Shown here one piece after another: positions 60,672 to 64,000 of a stretch of 64,000 bases of DNA. This stretch comes from Lagopus muta (Eukaryota > Chordata > Aves > Galliformes > Phasianidae): contig NC_064439.1 in the NCBI RefSeq assembly GCF_023343835.1, forward strand, positions 40,293,508 to 40,357,507, in the 5' to 3' direction. Numbering within the stretch: the stretch's first letter is position 1; each line of letters opens with the position of its first letter. A model generated the notes under the pieces. That model worked only from the letters and a program-made list of their open reading frames with translations. It was not told where the DNA came from and searched no databases. The position numbers and the translations under genes were made by a program.

Positions 60672-62848
60672 TAGTTTATACATTAACATTAACATACTAT
60701 TTGCATTAACAAATAAGAGTAATCATTAATCACGTATGAGAATTTTGTATCTCTTTCATTAGCTACTGTATTTTGCACCTCATGTTCACAGTCTCTCCTA
60801 CAGTCTTTGGTACAGTGTATGATGTGCTGTGTTATTGAAAAGGCACTGCGTGTATGGAAGAAACTATGAACTAAAAACAGTGCTTAAAACTTTCTGCTTC
60901 ATCTAGACGTATTATCTAAGGTATTTTGTGCTCTCAGTGAAGGACAATGGGTCAGCAGTGACCTCATTCTCACACAATACAGACAAAACTTATGCTTTTT
61001 CCTAACAAATACATATTTTGTTAGCCTCATCAGACACTCATCTATTGTGGCCAAGAAGTGGCCACATGCAGAAGCAATTGCATAACTTTTGCACACAACT
61101 TATTTTTATAGCTGTGGCCGAAGAACTTCACTGCATCTATACTCATGGCTACTAAAATTCCTGCTGTCAGGAATAGCTCAGACATGCTTAAGCAGATCCA
61201 AAGTACACTAATAACCAGGAAGAAGAGAACGCAATGAAATAGCATGCCTAAATAATTCTCATCTCCATGTGGAAAGACTTAACGTGTTCCCTCCTTATTT
61301 TTGCACAGACCTTAAGCCACATCAAACACCACCTTGAGGTCAGCTTCACAAACTCTCCAGCATCACATTATAGAAAGCATCTCCCCTCAGCTACAGAAGC
61401 AGAGCCAAGTGCCTGGATGGCTGCAGATGTATTGAGAAGATGTATTCAAGAGTTCTGCCCCTCCATAGGCAGTCTCTTCAATAAGATGTCCTAGCCTGTT
61501 CTCTGCATCAGTTTAACTAGATGCAGTTATTTCTTTGAAACACTACGTGCAACTACAGCCAAACCAGCCAACCACTTTGAAGAATGAGGCAACATCTTCA
61601 GTAAGGTTCTCTTTCTGATCTACTGCACACTGTTATCATGGCAGAGACACAATGGAAAGCATACGTGTTGCTGGAGCCCCACTATCTGGAGTGCATATCT
61701 GGAAAAGGATTAAGGGTTTTGATTCTTTTGCTAAGAAACGCTGACAATGTATTTAGTGAATTTTCCTGCAGCATTTGTCCTATTCAGAAACGACCTGAGC
61801 TCAGACTACATATCTTGAGTAACAGATTGATGCAGAAGTTTAATCCATATTCTTTTTTGGCTGTAAAAATAGAAGGCTGGCCAATCTCATTCTGTCTTCT
61901 GACACTCAGTATTTCAGGCAACATTCTATAGGTCTTATTAAAAAACTTGATCTCAGTAATCATTAGTCACAATAATGAGAAGGAGTGCTAACAGCAGGTG
62001 GAGATGATCCTGTAAGGCCTAAGCCAAACTCAGCACATTAAGCCCCTCACTGCATCAACAGCTTCCTTCTGCCCATCTAGAACAGCACCAGGCAGGTGTT
62101 TATTCAAGAAAAGCAAGAACTATAATAGTACTGATAGCATGAGCATGCTGAACTTCAACGCTCCATCTGAACCAGCACAGGGTTGTATCTCTGCTGTGAA
62201 GTCAAGTCACCACCCGTGTAAAAAGGATGATTTCAAGTGTGAAGGAAGTGGTAAAAAACTGCTAGAAAACAGGAAACGTAGAACTAAGTTTCAAAATGTG
62301 TTTGTTTGAAATACACAAACCTTGCAATAGCAAGGGAAGCACAGAAACGCTTTGTAAAGAACTGGACTATTCCACGGGATTTCAACCTATCCCACGAATT
62401 CAGACAAATGCTGCATGCAAAGTAGTGTAATAGCAGTATCTTGTTATTACAACCTAACACTGGATTTAACTGAACAATGGGATTTTTACTGGCAGATCTC
62501 CCTACGTTTACGTTTCCTGAAAAGACAAAAGAAATTCCTGCATGTTCTGCAATATTACAAGAGTTTTATTTTACGCCTTAAAGCCACTTGCAGCTGAGGG
62601 CTAGAAATCTTAGCTGCAAATATCTCTTTTAAAGTTAAGTGAGCCCATTGCCATCCCAACACATGATGAAGTTTGAATGTTTTCCTTTCCTCATTTTCAG
62701 CCTGACTCAATACTGAAATTCTCTAAATCTTTAACGCATTCAATTCCCAAATATTATTAAATTCCATCAAGTTTTAGAAGATTCAGCACATATTTGATCT
62801 TTGAGAAATACTGCCATTTATAATTCATCTTAAGCTATTCAAGAATGC

Positions 62849-62870
62849 AAAAAAAAAAAAAAAAAAAAAA
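62849..62870 (+). repeat. Poly-A tract (A22)
   Basis: Twenty-two consecutive A in the SNRK intron. No recognised element adjoins it. Confidence 0.9.
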
Positions 62871-64000
62871 TCAACAAATGTGTTCTCTGCTTTTTTCTAT
62901 TGGAGATCCATTGATGAAATTTTTTCTGTCAACTTCAGAAAACATAGAGCACAAACTTTAGGAAAGAATGGAAATGCTTTCTTCTTTTAGAGAGATGCTT
63001 TTGGTCTCCCACTTAGTGCAGTACCATATCACATTTTGGAAAACTCTGTTTCCAAAACAGTACCTGCAGTTAAGAATTTGAGGAGTGGTTGTCTTTGAGA
63101 CATTACTAAGCTCAGAATTAGAGGTTATTTTATTACAGAGTCTGTTTACAGCATAATTCCCCACACAACAGAAACGTTCTCTGCCTTATTGCTTTCTGTT
63201 GCAGTAATCAGAGCTGTTCTATTATGTATTTCTATAATTATGAGAAAACTCGTCCGTTCTCTGGATCCTAAGGGAGATGGAGATTGAGATGAACTCAACT
63301 GATTGAGTGCCACTGTGAAGACTTACTGCTACATGCTGTCCTTACGCTGTACCCTGCCGATTTCTGCTCACACTGCAGGTGTAGCCAAAGCAGATCAGTT
63401 CCTTCTGCCAGGGAGACCACTTCCACTTGCAGAGCAGGCAACGCAGCCCGATCCTTACTCCTACAGCTCCAAGAGTGTTCTTGTGCTTTTGCAAAAGGAG
63501 GGAAACATCAAAACTGAGTGAAAGCTTCAGTCAAGAGCCAGCGCTCTGCTTTGTCAGAGACATCAGCTCTGCCAAGGCAGCTATATACAGATTAGAAAGA
63601 TGTTGTGGCAGCAGTGAAATAAGGGCCTGGCATCTCAGCACAGCAAGGTTTCTGGAAAGAACACCTCCTATTAGACCAGCTCATAACTGGGGAAAGGGGG
63701 AAGAAAAATAACTCCAAGTTTTCAGGTACAGAGTTTTTTGGGTTTTTGTTCTTGTTGTTGGTTTTGTTTTTTGTATATCACACACTTTCAAAAAAACACA
63801 TACCATAAAGGTTGTCTTCCTTATAAAACGTGTATGTTCTTAACTTGGGTCAACACAGAGGAAAAGCCCAGGCTGAAAGACCTTATTTTTATACGTTATT
63901 AGAAAGTTGCAGAAATGCATGTAAAAGCAATTAGAAACCACAGAATGGTGCTGGTTCACAACAGGGCTGCACCAGCAAGGAGCTGAAAGCAGAATAAGAC

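Larger units (their letters stand above)
58018..64000 (-). other. SNRK: SNRK intron (continues past the window edge)
   Basis: No further kinase coding motif (HRDLKPEN, DFGFS, SAPE or glycine loop) was found on the - strand up to 64000, so this is taken as one intron. It contains a CR1-like 3' end at 60575, A22 at 62849, and a GC-richer block at about 59000-60030 with two + strand open frames of 122 and 178 codons. A very small exon could have been missed. Confidence 0.8.

Noticed and set aside
1..64000. Search for tRNA, 5S, U6, snoRNA, CRISPR, viral or bacterial-type gene systems
   Set aside because: No tRNA B-box with cloverleaf context, no small RNA promoter architecture, no regular spaced repeats and no viral coding were recognised by eye. 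A covariance-model search could still find a small RNA that I missed.

Overview
This window reads as vertebrate nuclear DNA, most likely from a galliform bird such as chicken. It is AT-rich, gene-sparse and split by long introns, and it carries many 5'-truncated CR1 LINE fragments with bird-type 3' ends (ATTCTATGA-like repeats). It holds the 3' ends of two protein-coding genes that converge tail to tail: ANO10 (anoctamin-10) on the + strand and SNRK (SNF-related serine/threonine kinase) on the - strand. As I recall, the human 3p22 region has the same two genes in the same convergent order. Species and family assignments come from pattern recognition, not from a database search.

ANO10 part (1-42860). 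Positions 1-6285 are the end of an upstream intron. The penultimate coding exon (6286-6402) encodes the last membrane helix and the start of the cytosolic tail. It is followed by a 34.7 kb intron (6403-41099). The last coding exon (41100-41135) has only 11 sense codons and a stop. A 3' UTR of about 1.7 kb ends near a canonical AATAAA at 42836. The large intron holds CR1 fragments in both orientations, including one of about 1.4 kb with decayed reverse transcriptase coding, plus homopolymer tracts and several small structured patches.

Middle (about 42860-46610). About 3.7 kb of intergenic sequence separates the two polyadenylation regions. It contains a mariner-like remnant near 44.72 kb and no gene that I recognise.

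SNRK part (about 46610-64000, - strand). A 3' UTR of about 2.66 kb is followed, in reverse, by four coding exons: 49277-50495, 54332-54466, 55543-55755 and 57876-58017. All four join in phase. Together they encode the last 568 complete residues: the C-lobe of the kinase domain from the DIWSLG motif, the UBA-like domain, and the long acidic, serine-rich tail ending in CCHVI. The ATP-binding lobe, the HRD and DFG motifs, the 5' UTR and the promoter lie beyond 64000.

No new operon-like or defence-type system is visible. The best leads are a possible intronic polyadenylation isoform of ANO10 (in-frame stop, then AATAAA 9 bases later), a phase-compatible 48-bp cryptic exon in the big ANO10 intron, paired D-box-like motifs in a CpG-bearing intronic patch, a CaaX-like C-terminus on SNRK, and a long unexplained open frame in a SNRK intron.
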